From NCBI RefSeq assembly GCF_000018365.1, contig NC_011529.1, positions 558,001 through 622,000 of the forward strand: DNA of 64,000 nucleotides, in the 5' to 3' direction. Of the stretch, positions 25,575 through 33,979 are shown one piece after another. The stretch is from Thermococcus onnurineus NA1 (GTDB lineage Archaea > Methanobacteriota_B > Thermococci > Thermococcales > Thermococcaceae). Made by a program: the position numbers and the translations under genes. How positions within the stretch are numbered: the stretch's first letter is position 1; each line of letters begins with the position of its first letter. A model generated the notes under the pieces. The model was not told the origin of the DNA. It worked only from the letters and a program-made list of their open reading frames with translations, and made no database searches.

Positions 25575-26633
25575 TTATCCGTTTTCACTGGATCCAAATA
25601 AATCATCAATTTTATCGGCAATATCTGAAGTAATATTTTTCAATGCCACAGTCTCATTTTTAACGAGATTTATAAAAGACTCTGAGAATTTTTCAAGCTG
25701 CTCGCGATCACTGGTATTGGATATGAGGGAATAAACCATTGAAGGGTTGTTTCCAAATTCATCAAGGTACTTGTTTATCAAGCCTCTAAACTCCCAGTGG
25801 GTAACACTCATTGCAACTTTCAGAGCAGTGACACCTCCATACCTATATATTACGTGGAACAACCGAGTCTTCCAGAAAAGTTTGCCAACAACTTTATAGG
25901 ATACTTTATACGTTAGATTCTCCTTAATGAAGACTATTTTAAGCACCACAATGAATAAGCGCATGTAAAACTCCGTATATGTATCTCTTTTTCCTAGCTC
26001 TACTTTTCTCGCAGACTCTATAAGCCCATTATAATCGTTGATAAGACCACACGCCATAATCATGTTCTCAACACTTGAAGGTTCCACTTTTCCTATGAAT
26101 TCATCGATCTCCTTATCGTTCAAATAGGGAAGTTGTACTTCGTACTGTTTTAAGATGCCTTCTGCGAGGTTTTTGTACTCATGAAGAAGAACGTTCAAAT
26201 TGGAAACATTATCGTGGTATCCCATAAGATCCCCGTATTCCGAGATATTGTCACATTCTGGAAGCTTAGATAGATTTCCAATTTGCATTGCCAACACTAC
26301 AGTTAAATTGTCATAACCATATTTGGAGACACTCTTATTTAGACTCTCAGTGAAATTTTGGACCCATTCCCTAAGGTTTGCTTCTTCTTGAGCAGTTAGG
26401 TTCAAATGGATGGAACTATCTTCTTGGAAAACAGTATTCTCTGTATCATCTGACAGTTCCAAAGGAAAAGGATCAGAGGAGCTTTTCTTGGATGTTGTAT
26501 TACAATGTTCAAATTCTGATGTTATTGGAGAAGTTAATGTTGATCTAGGAATGCTGTCTCTCTGTATACATCCTCCCATGGCAGTTGCTCCAAAAAGCAG
26601 AAGTATAATGACCACTGAGGCCCACTTTTTCAT
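25575..26633 (-). CDS. Putative lipoprotein, unknown function
   Basis: About 352 residues. The N-terminus has basic residues, a hydrophobic stretch and a lipobox-like AMGGC (Cys22), so it is probably exported and lipid-anchored. A Ser/Thr-rich linker follows (about 25-65), then a helical domain with several possible N-glycosylation sites. No known domain was recognised. It is clearly more AT-rich than the flanking genes, a sign of transfer or fast evolution. The ATG at 26633 follows GGTGACGG; the 46 extra residues of the longer frame lack a good signal peptide. It lies downstream of, and on the same strand as, the M42 peptidase. Confidence 0.7.
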   Translation of the reverse strand: MKKWASVVIILLLFGATAMGGCIQRDSIPRSTLTSPITSEFEHCNTTSKKSSSDPFPLELSDDTENTVFQEDSSIHLNLTAQEEANLREWVQNFTESLNKSVSKYGYDNLTVVLAMQIGNLSKLPECDNISEYGDLMGYHDNVSNLNVLLHEYKNLAEGILKQYEVQLPYLNDKEIDEFIGKVEPSSVENMIMACGLINDYNGLIESARKVELGKRDTYTEFYMRLFIVVLKIVFIKENLTYKVSYKVVGKLFWKTRLFHVIYRYGGVTALKVAMSVTHWEFRGLINKYLDEFGNNPSMVYSLISNTSDREQLEKFSESFINLVKNETVALKNITSDIADKIDDLFGSSENG

Positions 26634-26767
26634 TAGATCCGTCACCAGAAGCAAAATTGGGTCGCTCAAGTATAAAAATTTTCTTTTAACATAGTCATAT
26701 GTAACGAACAAGTTGGTAATACACTCATTAAAGGTTCTAGATAAATTGGGAAGAAATAGAAGTACAT

Positions 26768-27790
26768 TCATTCAAGGCGGTATTTACTCTCAATGTATGC
26801 CCTCACCAGATCCTTCGTCGCCTTAAGCCCCTTGACGTGAGTCCTCTCCATGCCGTGGCTGGCATGAACTCCCGGCCCGATGAGTGCAACCCTGACGTCC
26901 CAGCCCGCCCTTAAGGCCGCTGAACCGTCGGAGCCGTAGTAGGGGAAGACGTCGATGACGTGGGGGATTTCATGCTTCTCGGCCAGCTCGATAAGCTTCG
27001 TCGTCATGCCGTAGTCGTAGGGGCCGCTTGAATCCTTAGCCGCTATTGAAACGGCAGTCTCTTTGCCAGCAACGCCCTCGCCAACGACGCCCATGTCCAC
27101 GACTAAAAGTTCCTTCATGCTCGGCGGATAACCCGCCGAACCACCGTGGCCGACCTCCTCGTAGGGCGAGAAGAAGAACGCCACGGGGAGCTTTTCGAGG
27201 GTTTCCGCTCCAAGGTCAAGCATGAGGTCCATCATAACCGCAACGCTGGCCTTGTCGTCGAGGAAGTGGGCCTTGACGAAGCCGTTGACGTACTCAAACT
27301 TCGGATCGAAGGCTATGAAGTCCCCGGGCCTTATCCCGAGCTTCTCGGTGTCTTCCTTCTTCTCGACGAGTTCATCAAGGCGGATGTACATGTTCTCCTC
27401 TTTGCGTTCCTTCTTTCCTGCCTCCTTATTCACGTGAACACTCGGGTTCCTAAGGAGTAGCGTTCCGCGGTAGCGCTTGCCCGAGCGGGTGATTATTGTG
27501 CAGTACTCCCCTTCAAACGTCGGGAGGAGAAGGCCGCCGATTCTGGTGAAGCTCAGATGCCCGTTGGGAAGTATTCCCCTCACCATCGCCCCGAGGGTGT
27601 CAACATGGGCCGCTATCACAAGCTCCGGCTCCGAGTGATTGCCAGCTATCAGAGCCCCTTTGTTGGTGTAGTACGTCTTTACGCCGTTCTCGTTCAGGAG
27701 CTTCTCAATGTGGGCTAAAACCTCCTGAGTGTATCCTGTCGGGGAAGGTATCTCCAGAATCTCCTTGAGTATCCTAACGACTCTCTCCAT
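26768..27790 (-). CDS. M42 family metallo-aminopeptidase (TET-like)
   Basis: Large self-assembling aminopeptidases that trim peptides from the proteasome and other proteases. The metal-binding residues are in AAHVDT, FLDDKASVA, PYEEVGHGG, VVDMG and HASHGMERTH. The intervening PA-like dimerisation domain spans about residues 70-170 and includes a charged insert (KKERKEEN). The length of 340 residues is normal. The ATG at 27790 follows GGTGATTA. Which TET specificity it has cannot be judged by eye. The short distance to the downstream lipoprotein may be chance. Confidence 0.9.
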   Translation of the reverse strand: MERVVRILKEILEIPSPTGYTQEVLAHIEKLLNENGVKTYYTNKGALIAGNHSEPELVIAAHVDTLGAMVRGILPNGHLSFTRIGGLLLPTFEGEYCTIITRSGKRYRGTLLLRNPSVHVNKEAGKKERKEENMYIRLDELVEKKEDTEKLGIRPGDFIAFDPKFEYVNGFVKAHFLDDKASVAVMMDLMLDLGAETLEKLPVAFFFSPYEEVGHGGSAGYPPSMKELLVVDMGVVGEGVAGKETAVSIAAKDSSGPYDYGMTTKLIELAEKHEIPHVIDVFPYYGSDGSAALRAGWDVRVALIGPGVHASHGMERTHVKGLKATKDLVRAYIESKYRLE

Positions 27791-27843
27791 ATTAATCACC
27801 GCTGGAGATTCATCGCTGAGATTTAAAACCCCACTGGAGGTCC

Positions 27844-28728
27844 TCAGACCCCGAGTGCCCTAAGAACCATGAAGAGCCCGATAGCTGTCAATGTCAGTAC
27901 AAAAGTCACGCTTATTGCCTCCTCCGCTTTGAGCTTATACTGTGCCAGAATAGCGTTGGCCGCTATTGCTGGCGGCATCGAGGCTTCGACAAGAACAGAG
28001 TAGAAGATGTCTTTACTAGCAAAGTGCAGAGTAAGGAACACGAACAGGAAGGGCACAACTATTCTGAACGTTCCAACTTCCAAGAGCTTCCTCACCTCAA
28101 AGCGGCTGAAGGTAATCCTCGATCCGAAGTAGATGAGAAGCAACGGGATGCTCCACCAGCCAATGGTTTTTATCGGTTCAAGGATGACATCAGGAACTCT
28201 CACTCCTGCTATCACAAGCCCCAGGGCGAGCAGGTTTGCCATAGTCGGGGGGAACTTAAGGGCCTTTAGAAAGCTCTTCTTCACCGAGGCTCCGCCGCTG
28301 GAGTAGTGGGCGGCTATGAAGGTAACGATTGGAAGCACTATCATAGAGTTGGTGGTGGAGTATAGTATCGCCGGCGTTATGTCGTCAAGGAAAAGGCTCG
28401 CTATGGGGAAGCCAAGGGCAGCGGTGTTCGGATAGATGGAAAGCACCATCAGCGCACCTGCCCACAGCTCGTCGCTTTTCAAGAAGAGGCGGCCGTAGAG
28501 ATAGGAGAGACTCAGACTGAGACCAACGATAATGAACACGTACATAAAAACTGTCTTTATGCTGAGGAGATAGGCTAGATCCTTGCTTGCCACGTTGCCG
28601 AAGATAAAGAGGGCCAGGAGAAAGTCATTTACAAGGATTCTAAGGTAGTTGAAGGGCTTCTCATCCTTGAGGACGAGCTTAAGGACGTAGCCGATGATTA
28701 TGAGCGCGAGCATCTGGACGATGTTCAT
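27844..28728 (-). CDS. AEC (auxin efflux carrier) family transporter
   Basis: 294 residues with about nine or ten membrane segments covering the whole protein. The glycine- and proline-containing segment SIYPNTAALGFPIASLF in the first half, and a matching MPPAIAANAILA in the second half, mark the inverted-repeat AEC fold. Prokaryotic members carry organic acids or are uncharacterised. Located 53 bases upstream of the M42 peptidase gene on the same strand, and divergent from the ArsR-type regulator, whose operators lie between them. Confidence 0.85.
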   Translation of the reverse strand: MNIVQMLALIIIGYVLKLVLKDEKPFNYLRILVNDFLLALFIFGNVASKDLAYLLSIKTVFMYVFIIVGLSLSLSYLYGRLFLKSDELWAGALMVLSIYPNTAALGFPIASLFLDDITPAILYSTTNSMIVLPIVTFIAAHYSSGGASVKKSFLKALKFPPTMANLLALGLVIAGVRVPDVILEPIKTIGWWSIPLLLIYFGSRITFSRFEVRKLLEVGTFRIVVPFLFVFLTLHFASKDIFYSVLVEASMPPAIAANAILAQYKLKAEEAISVTFVLTLTAIGLFMVLRALGV

Positions 28729-28809
28729 GGAGACGATTTAGATTTGAGCGTTAAAACGTTTTTGGCATATTGAATCGATAAATTTTTATATACTAAACGA
28801 ACTAGCTAA

Positions 28810-28840
28810 GTACAGAGAATTGTACTACAAAAATCTGTAC
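28810..28840. promoter_or_regulatory. GTACA-n6-TGTAC operator at the ArsR-type promoter
   Basis: A perfect inverted repeat GTACA (28810-28814) and TGTAC (28821-28825), with a third TGTAC at 28836-28840. It lies directly downstream of a TATA-like AAATTTTTATATAC and upstream of the regulator start at 28852. The position suggests repression by the encoded regulator itself. Confidence 0.6.
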
Positions 28841-28851
28841 CTGGTGGTAGC

Positions 28852-29256
28852 ATGGAAGACCTGAGAACCCAGCTCGAGGAGCTGAAGAAGAGGTTGGAGG
28901 CGCTCGAGGAGAGCATCGACCCCGTAGACGAGGTCATGCTCTCCATCAAGATGCGCCTCAAAAAGAAGCTCGAGAGCCTTCCAGAGCTCGACGAGGAAAA
29001 GGCAGCAAGGACGCTGAAGGCTTTGGCAAACCCTGATAGGATTAGAATCCTCAAGATGCTCTCCGAGAGGCCAATGGGCTTCAAGGAGATAAAGGAAGCG
29101 CTGGGTGTGGAGAGCCCCACCGTTTCACACCATCTCAAGCTTCTCGTCAAAACGAGGATGGTCAGGAAAGGTGACAAGTACGAGATATCGCCCGACGGTC
29201 GTTTGTTTTTGCGTTTGCTAGAGATAATTACTGCCCTTGAGGAGGTGGAAGAATGA
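28852..29256 (+). CDS. ArsR-type winged-helix transcriptional regulator
   Basis: 134 residues. An N-terminal coiled coil (about 1-50, LRTQLEELKKRLEALEES) precedes a winged helix with LANPDRIRILKML, MGFKEIKEALG and the recognition helix SPTVSHHLKLL. No metal-binding cysteines are present, so it is not a classic metal sensor. It overlaps the next gene by four bases. It probably controls its own operon through the GTACA palindrome. The coiled coil may mediate dimerisation or contact with the membrane protein encoded next. Confidence 0.88.
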   Translation: MEDLRTQLEELKKRLEALEESIDPVDEVMLSIKMRLKKKLESLPELDEEKAARTLKALANPDRIRILKMLSERPMGFKEIKEALGVESPTVSHHLKLLVKTRMVRKGDKYEISPDGRLFLRLLEIITALEEVEE

Positions 29257-30584
29257 GTTATGTGTTTGGAACTTGGTCCTTTGAGGAGGATAGTCTGAGG
29301 TTTAAGATTGCCGATTTACTCAAAAAGCTGACGGCAGTGTTGCTCATAGTGTGGCTCTTTAAGGGGCCGCTTAAGCTTGAGGCCTACAACGAATACATAG
29401 TCTGGGGAATAATAGCTTTGATATTCGCCTTTGAGTTAATGAGCGTCGGCAAGTGGTTCGGAGTAACCGTTACAGGGCTCATCTTTGCTCTCTCCAAGGC
29501 ATTCTTCTGGACGGCGCTGTTCCTGTTCTTCGGCAAGTGGCTCGGTCTGCCGGAGACATTTCAGGGTGACGAGGCCATATTAACCGCCAGTACGGCCTTT
29601 GCCTACGCGGTAGTGCTCGGTATAGCTGGCCTGCTCGTCGGGAAGACTGGTTTTGGAAAGATGAAGTCCAAGAGGTGGTTCAAGGTCGAAAAAAAGGCCT
29701 ATGAATTCGGCGGAGTAGACCTTGGCGACGTTAAGGTTGACGGAACGGGAAAGGCCTACCCTGTCCTGGTGGGCAAGAAGAGGGTCGGCTGGGTCATTGA
29801 TGGAGAGGTGGAGGTAGAAGCAGAGACCCCAATAGGTAAAGTGCGTAAGATTCTTCACTCGCCCGTTGTGGTCTGGACTTCTCAAAAACTCGCGGAGACA
29901 AAGGTGGAAGCCGACCCAAGCTTTGTCGAGCGCGTACAGGCCCTCCTCAACCCGGACAAGCTCTACAAGAACAAGGAGAGCGCTAAGGTCGTTGACCTCG
30001 GGATCATCAAGGTCTACGAGGGGGACGGCTTCCAGTACGTCAAGTTGCCGTTTATAGAGGTCATTGAGACCCCCCACGGCGAGCGCGTGAAGGTCGGTCC
30101 AATCCGCGTCCATGAGGGCAGCGTCGTGTCTCCTCTTGAGGACATGGTCACCATCAGGGAGCTTGGCAACGGCTTCCAGCTGACGAAGGCGGGAGACAGA
30201 CTCGCTATCCAGACGGACGAGTACACCATCGAGGTCGCTGGGAACAAGGTGACCTATAGGAGCGGAAACGAGGTTTTGAAACTCTCGAAGGACTACGTCT
30301 CACTCAAGTCCGGTGAGATTTCAATAACCGTCGGCAAGAACAGGGCAAAGTTACGGATAGACGACACCATAATTTCCGCCTCTGATGGGAAGGTGCGCAT
30401 AAGGGTCGGTGGCAAAAGCTACACAATAGAGAACAAAGGCGCCTGTAACCTGGTTATCCGGAAAGCGAAGGACATCATAGAGGAACAGAGTGTAGAGCTG
30501 ATAGAGGGCCTTGGAATCAATAGAGCAGCACTGAACAGGCGCGTTAAGGAGCTGATAGATGAACTGATGGAGCATCTAGGGTGA
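29253..30584 (+). CDS. Membrane protein with long beta-rich cytoplasmic domain
   Basis: 443 residues. Four membrane segments occupy about residues 20-135. The rest is soluble and beta-rich, with repeated short strands (VKVDGTGKAYPVLVGKK, ISITVGKNRAKLRIDD, KVRIRVGGKSYTIE), and ends in a helical segment. No named family was recognised. The layout, a membrane part plus a beta-helix-like part next to DUF4097 genes, recalls LiaF/PspC-type envelope sensors. The gene is translationally coupled to the regulator. Confidence 0.72.
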   Translation: MSYVFGTWSFEEDSLRFKIADLLKKLTAVLLIVWLFKGPLKLEAYNEYIVWGIIALIFAFELMSVGKWFGVTVTGLIFALSKAFFWTALFLFFGKWLGLPETFQGDEAILTASTAFAYAVVLGIAGLLVGKTGFGKMKSKRWFKVEKKAYEFGGVDLGDVKVDGTGKAYPVLVGKKRVGWVIDGEVEVEAETPIGKVRKILHSPVVVWTSQKLAETKVEADPSFVERVQALLNPDKLYKNKESAKVVDLGIIKVYEGDGFQYVKLPFIEVIETPHGERVKVGPIRVHEGSVVSPLEDMVTIRELGNGFQLTKAGDRLAIQTDEYTIEVAGNKVTYRSGNEVLKLSKDYVSLKSGEISITVGKNRAKLRIDDTIISASDGKVRIRVGGKSYTIENKGACNLVIRKAKDIIEEQSVELIEGLGINRAALNRRVKELIDELMEHLG

Positions 30585-30589
30585 GGGCT

Positions 30590-30682
30590 GTGACATCGCG
30601 CCCAGAAAAGGAGAGGAGCGAAGGGAACCCAAGAGAGCACCCTCTTGACTTTCATTTCTACCTTCCGGAGGGATGGCTGTGA
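30590..30682 (+). CDS. Possible small protein (30 residues)
   Basis: A GTG at 30590 preceded by GGTGAGGG opens a short frame that ends at a TGA overlapping the next start by ten bases. The product is polar at the N-terminus (RPEKERSEG) and aromatic at the end (FHFYLPEGW). It fills exactly the gap between two operon genes. It may instead be a non-coding spacer or the remnant of a larger protein. Confidence 0.35.
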   Translation: MTSRPEKERSEGNPREHPLDFHFYLPEGWL

Positions 30683-31359
30683 GGTTCGAGAACGTTGAAA
30701 GGGTCTGGATAAATGTGGCTGATGCTGAAATAAATGTCGAAGAGTCGGAAGGGAGAGCCGTCGAGGTCCAGGTTAGCCCTGAAAATAGGCTAACAATCTC
30801 AAAGGATGGAAACTTGCTTAATATAACGGTTCCGCTGGGCCAGAAGTTCAAGAACCTCCTCAAGAAGGATAATGGAAGTACAAGGGTCTCGCTAAAAGTA
30901 CCTAAGAGTGTCAAAGTGGAAATTGCCGTGAAGAGGGGCAAGGTTGATGCTGAAGACGTGAGAATCTCCAAACTCCTGCTCGGGGAGGGCGAAGCTGAAC
31001 TCTCCCGCTGCACTGTTGAAACGATAAACGTGGCGACGGCAGTTATCAGAGGCTCTGTTAGGGTAAATGGCGACATGAACATTGTGACCGCGGCGGGAAT
31101 CATAGACCTCTCTATCACTGAGCTTGAGGGGGACGTGAACTTAATGGCCGCGACAGGAAGTATAAAGCTAACTCTCCCGGGGGATGCGGACGCGAGAGTT
31201 GTTCTAAACGACGGGAAAGGTCTCATCCCTGGAAATATCATACTTAAGGGCATTAACCCTGAGGATCCCGTTCTTGGAACCGGTGAACGCAAGATAATCG
31301 TGAATGTAGCCGCTGGAAACGTGGTCATTTCAACAGAAGGTGGGGAAGATGATATATGA
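30673..31359 (+). CDS. DUF4097 (toastrack-like) beta-repeat protein
   Basis: 228 residues made of short repeated strands of the DUF4097 type: RVWINVADAEINVEESEG, VSLKVPKSVKVEIAVKRG, VNGDMNIVTAAGIIDLS and GDVNLMAATGSIKLTLP. It ends GINPEDPVLGTGERKIIVNVAAGNV. There is no signal peptide, so it is presumably cytosolic. DUF4097 proteins accompany Lia/Psp envelope-stress systems in bacteria; here it follows a four-segment membrane protein. CCGGAGGG precedes the ATG at 30673. The next gene is a paralogue and overlaps its end. Confidence 0.82.
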   Translation: MAVRFENVERVWINVADAEINVEESEGRAVEVQVSPENRLTISKDGNLLNITVPLGQKFKNLLKKDNGSTRVSLKVPKSVKVEIAVKRGKVDAEDVRISKLLLGEGEAELSRCTVETINVATAVIRGSVRVNGDMNIVTAAGIIDLSITELEGDVNLMAATGSIKLTLPGDADARVVLNDGKGLIPGNIILKGINPEDPVLGTGERKIIVNVAAGNVVISTEGGEDDI

Positions 31360-32006
31360 AAACGTCAAGAAAGTTGAGATAAAAGTCGTTAACGGTGTCA
31401 TTACGATAGAAGGCTGGGATGAGAACTTCGCCGAAGTGGACTACACCGTTCACGGTGAAGTGGAGGTCATTATCGAGCAACTGGAAGACAAATTGGTCAT
31501 CGAGGAGAAACCCAAGGGAATGCCCCTCAACCTACGGAACAAAAGTGGATGGGCAAAGATTGAAATCATGATTCCAAAGAGTGCAGTTATAGCTGCAAAA
31601 AATGTGAACGGGACCCCTCCGGGCTAAAGATGTGTGCTTTGGCAGTGTTGTGACTGTCAATGGAAAAATGAAGCTTGAGGACTGTGAAATCCGGGAGGAA
31701 ATGAAGACCGTGGACGGTGAAGCCAATGCCACGTTGAAGATCATGGAACCGGTAACCATCTCCACCGTTAACGGGGAAATAGAGCTTACCATTGAGGAGC
31801 TTAAGGACAACTTGGCCATGAAGACCGTTAACGGTGACATAAGCCTGAAGCTCACAGACTTCTGCGATGCAAGGATAGTGACGAAAAAGGTAAACGGGGA
31901 CATCGAGCTGATTGGGATCAACCCAGAAAACCCAGTGATCGGAACCGGCGAATTCGAGGTGAAGGTAACGACTGTGAACGGCGACATAAAGGCGGTGCTT
32001 GTCTGA
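31349..32006 (+). pseudogene. DUF4097 paralogue with single-base frameshift
   Basis: The first part (ATG 31349, MIYENVKKVEIKVVNG) runs to a stop at 31625-31627. The second part continues in another frame as VCFGSVVTVNGKMKLEDCEI and ends GTGEFEVKVTTVNGDIKAVL, matching the preceding paralogue. Removing one C from the CCCC run at 31614-31617 gives VNGTLRAKDVCFGS and an uninterrupted protein of about 218 residues. Because the repeats continue normally after the shift, the break is either very recent or a sequencing error. The start follows GGTGGGG inside the previous gene. Confidence 0.8.
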
Positions 32007-32078
32007 CCCCTACATCTTTTCACATTGCCTAACACGATTGCCGGTTGTCTAATTACACCGCTTGGGTGAGGGATGACT

Positions 32079-33314
32079 ATGAAATTAGGCCCCAACAGGA
32101 ATTTCTGGCTCTTCGCGGTCGGCCGCTTCATCTCGCAGCTCGGCTGGGCGGTGCAGGAAGTCGCTTTGCCGCTCTACGTGCTCGACCAGACCCACAGTGG
32201 TGGCATGATGACACTCTTCGTTTTAGCGGACATCATCCCCTCTCTTATTATAATGCCGTTCGCGGGTGTGATAGGTGATCGCTACAACAGGAAGAAGCTC
32301 ATGGTGGGCTTTGACCTCGCGAGGGGAGTTCTCCTCTTCGCGGTCATAGCGTTCAACTTCCTCGGCATCTACCAGCTACTCACAATTCAGGTCGTCATGG
32401 CGGTCATGGGGACGTTCTTTGGGGCCGCCACGAGCGCGATGTTTCCGGATCTCGTTGAGCCTGAAGAGCTGGAGAAGGCAAACTCCACGGTGAGTTCGTT
32501 CTCAATAATAGCGAGGCTCGTTGGCCCGGCCTTGGGTGGCTTCATCTACGCCTTCGGCGGAATAAAGCTCGCCCTGCTCATAAACGCGGTGAGCTTCTTT
32601 GGCTCCGGACTGTTTGAAGCTCTAATACACTACGAGTGGAAGACAAGGGAGCTTGAGAGCGCCAGACAGGTCATCGAGGACATAAAGGAGGGAATAGCGT
32701 TCCTGCGCTCCAGTCACTACCTCATGGTTCTCATGTTTTTCGCCCTCTTCATGAATGCACTCGGTCAGCCCTTCGGCGCGGTTATAATGCCCTACTCCTT
32801 TAGGGAGATCCTCAAGTTTTCCAGCCAGCAGTTTGGACTGCTCGAAAGCGCCTTCATGGGCGGCATGCTCCTCGGCAACCTCCTCATAGCCGTGAAGCTG
32901 AAGAGGCCGGGTAGGCTGTTCTTCAAGGCGCTTGCATTCAACGGCGCCATGATGTTAGTCTTCATATGGGTGGTCTCGCCTTATGCAGAGCTTGCCACGA
33001 CCATTGCATTCTTTACCCTCGCCGGAGTGTCCATATTATGGGGCTTTAGCAACGCGCTGATTAACGTTCCCCTCAACGCTAAGATACAGCGTGCTATTCC
33101 CACAGAACTCCGCGGTAGGGTTTTCTCCGCCCTTGCCCTGCTCATAAACCTATCCGCGCCTCTCGGCCTTGTGGTTGTGGGGGCTCTGATGGACCGCCTC
33201 CCTGTCTGGCAGATAAGCGCTGTCCTTTGGATTATGATGGGGGCCGTGATACTCTACTACTACATCGAGCACAGGGAGACCCTACTCAGGGAGCAAAAAT
33301 ACGGAGAGAGCTGA
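32079..33314 (+). CDS. Major facilitator superfamily transporter (EntS/MFS_3-like)
   Basis: About 411 residues with 12 membrane segments. The MFS motif A is GVIGDRYNRKKLM between segments 2 and 3, and the second half has RAIPTELRGRVFS. The pattern fits drug or siderophore exporters of the EntS type; the substrate is unknown. Two start codons are available (32073 and 32079); the second has better spacing from GGTGAGG. It follows the DUF4097 operon by about 70 bases and may be read separately. Confidence 0.88.
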   Translation: MKLGPNRNFWLFAVGRFISQLGWAVQEVALPLYVLDQTHSGGMMTLFVLADIIPSLIIMPFAGVIGDRYNRKKLMVGFDLARGVLLFAVIAFNFLGIYQLLTIQVVMAVMGTFFGAATSAMFPDLVEPEELEKANSTVSSFSIIARLVGPALGGFIYAFGGIKLALLINAVSFFGSGLFEALIHYEWKTRELESARQVIEDIKEGIAFLRSSHYLMVLMFFALFMNALGQPFGAVIMPYSFREILKFSSQQFGLLESAFMGGMLLGNLLIAVKLKRPGRLFFKALAFNGAMMLVFIWVVSPYAELATTIAFFTLAGVSILWGFSNALINVPLNAKIQRAIPTELRGRVFSALALLINLSAPLGLVVVGALMDRLPVWQISAVLWIMMGAVILYYYIEHRETLLREQKYGES

Positions 33315-33325
33315 AGCGGAGAGAG

Positions 33326-33841
33326 CTACTTGACCTCTTTTATCTTTCCCTCCCTCTTTTCTATTGCCCGTGCCATTATGAATAACAGGTCGCTGAGCCT
33401 ATTAAGGTAGATGAGGGCGCTGCTTCCAAAGCCGTAATCAAGAACGAGCCGTGCAACGGCCCTCTCGGCCCTCCTTGCAACTGTCCTGCACACATCGAGC
33501 TTGGCGCTGGCGATGGTGGAGCCCGGCAGGACGAAGGCGCGGAGCTGGACTTCTTCTTCATACTTATGAATAAGTTCCTCAAGCCACTTGACTTCCCCTT
33601 CCCCGACCTTTTTGTACTTGCCCTTACTGGCTATCTCAGCCATGAGCGAGTAAAGCTCGACCTGGATTTTTTCTAGTACCTCTGCCATCTCTTTGGGCAC
33701 GTAGTGTTTGGCCTCGCCCAGAAAGCTGCTCAGCTCGTCTATGGTGCCGTTAGCTTCCATTATGGGTGAGTACTTCGCAATTCTGTCGCCTGTAAAGAGG
33801 CCTGTTAAACCCTTATCACCGGTTTTGGTCGTTATTGGCAT
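33326..33841 (-). CDS. ATP:cob(I)alamin adenosyltransferase, PduO type
   Basis: Transfers adenosyl from ATP to cob(I)alamin or its precursor, making coenzyme B12. The signatures TKTGDKGLTGLF, ANGTIDELSSFLG, FVLPGSTIASAKLDVCRTVARRAER and LNRLSDLLFIMAR are all present. The length of 171 residues is normal. The ATG at 33841 follows GGTGAT; the upstream extension of 20 residues in the longer frame is not family-like. Convergent with the MFS gene. Confidence 0.93.
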   Translation of the reverse strand: MPITTKTGDKGLTGLFTGDRIAKYSPIMEANGTIDELSSFLGEAKHYVPKEMAEVLEKIQVELYSLMAEIASKGKYKKVGEGEVKWLEELIHKYEEEVQLRAFVLPGSTIASAKLDVCRTVARRAERAVARLVLDYGFGSSALIYLNRLSDLLFIMARAIEKREGKIKEVK

Positions 33842-33979
33842 GGGATCACCGAGGTGGGTATTGTGTGACCAAGTTTTATTAATTTCGGAATTTCTGAACA
33901 CGGTGAGTGATAAATTGTCGGAGTAAGTTATGGAAAAACTTATTTATACATGAACGCCGTTTCTGATTAGGTGGTTCAC

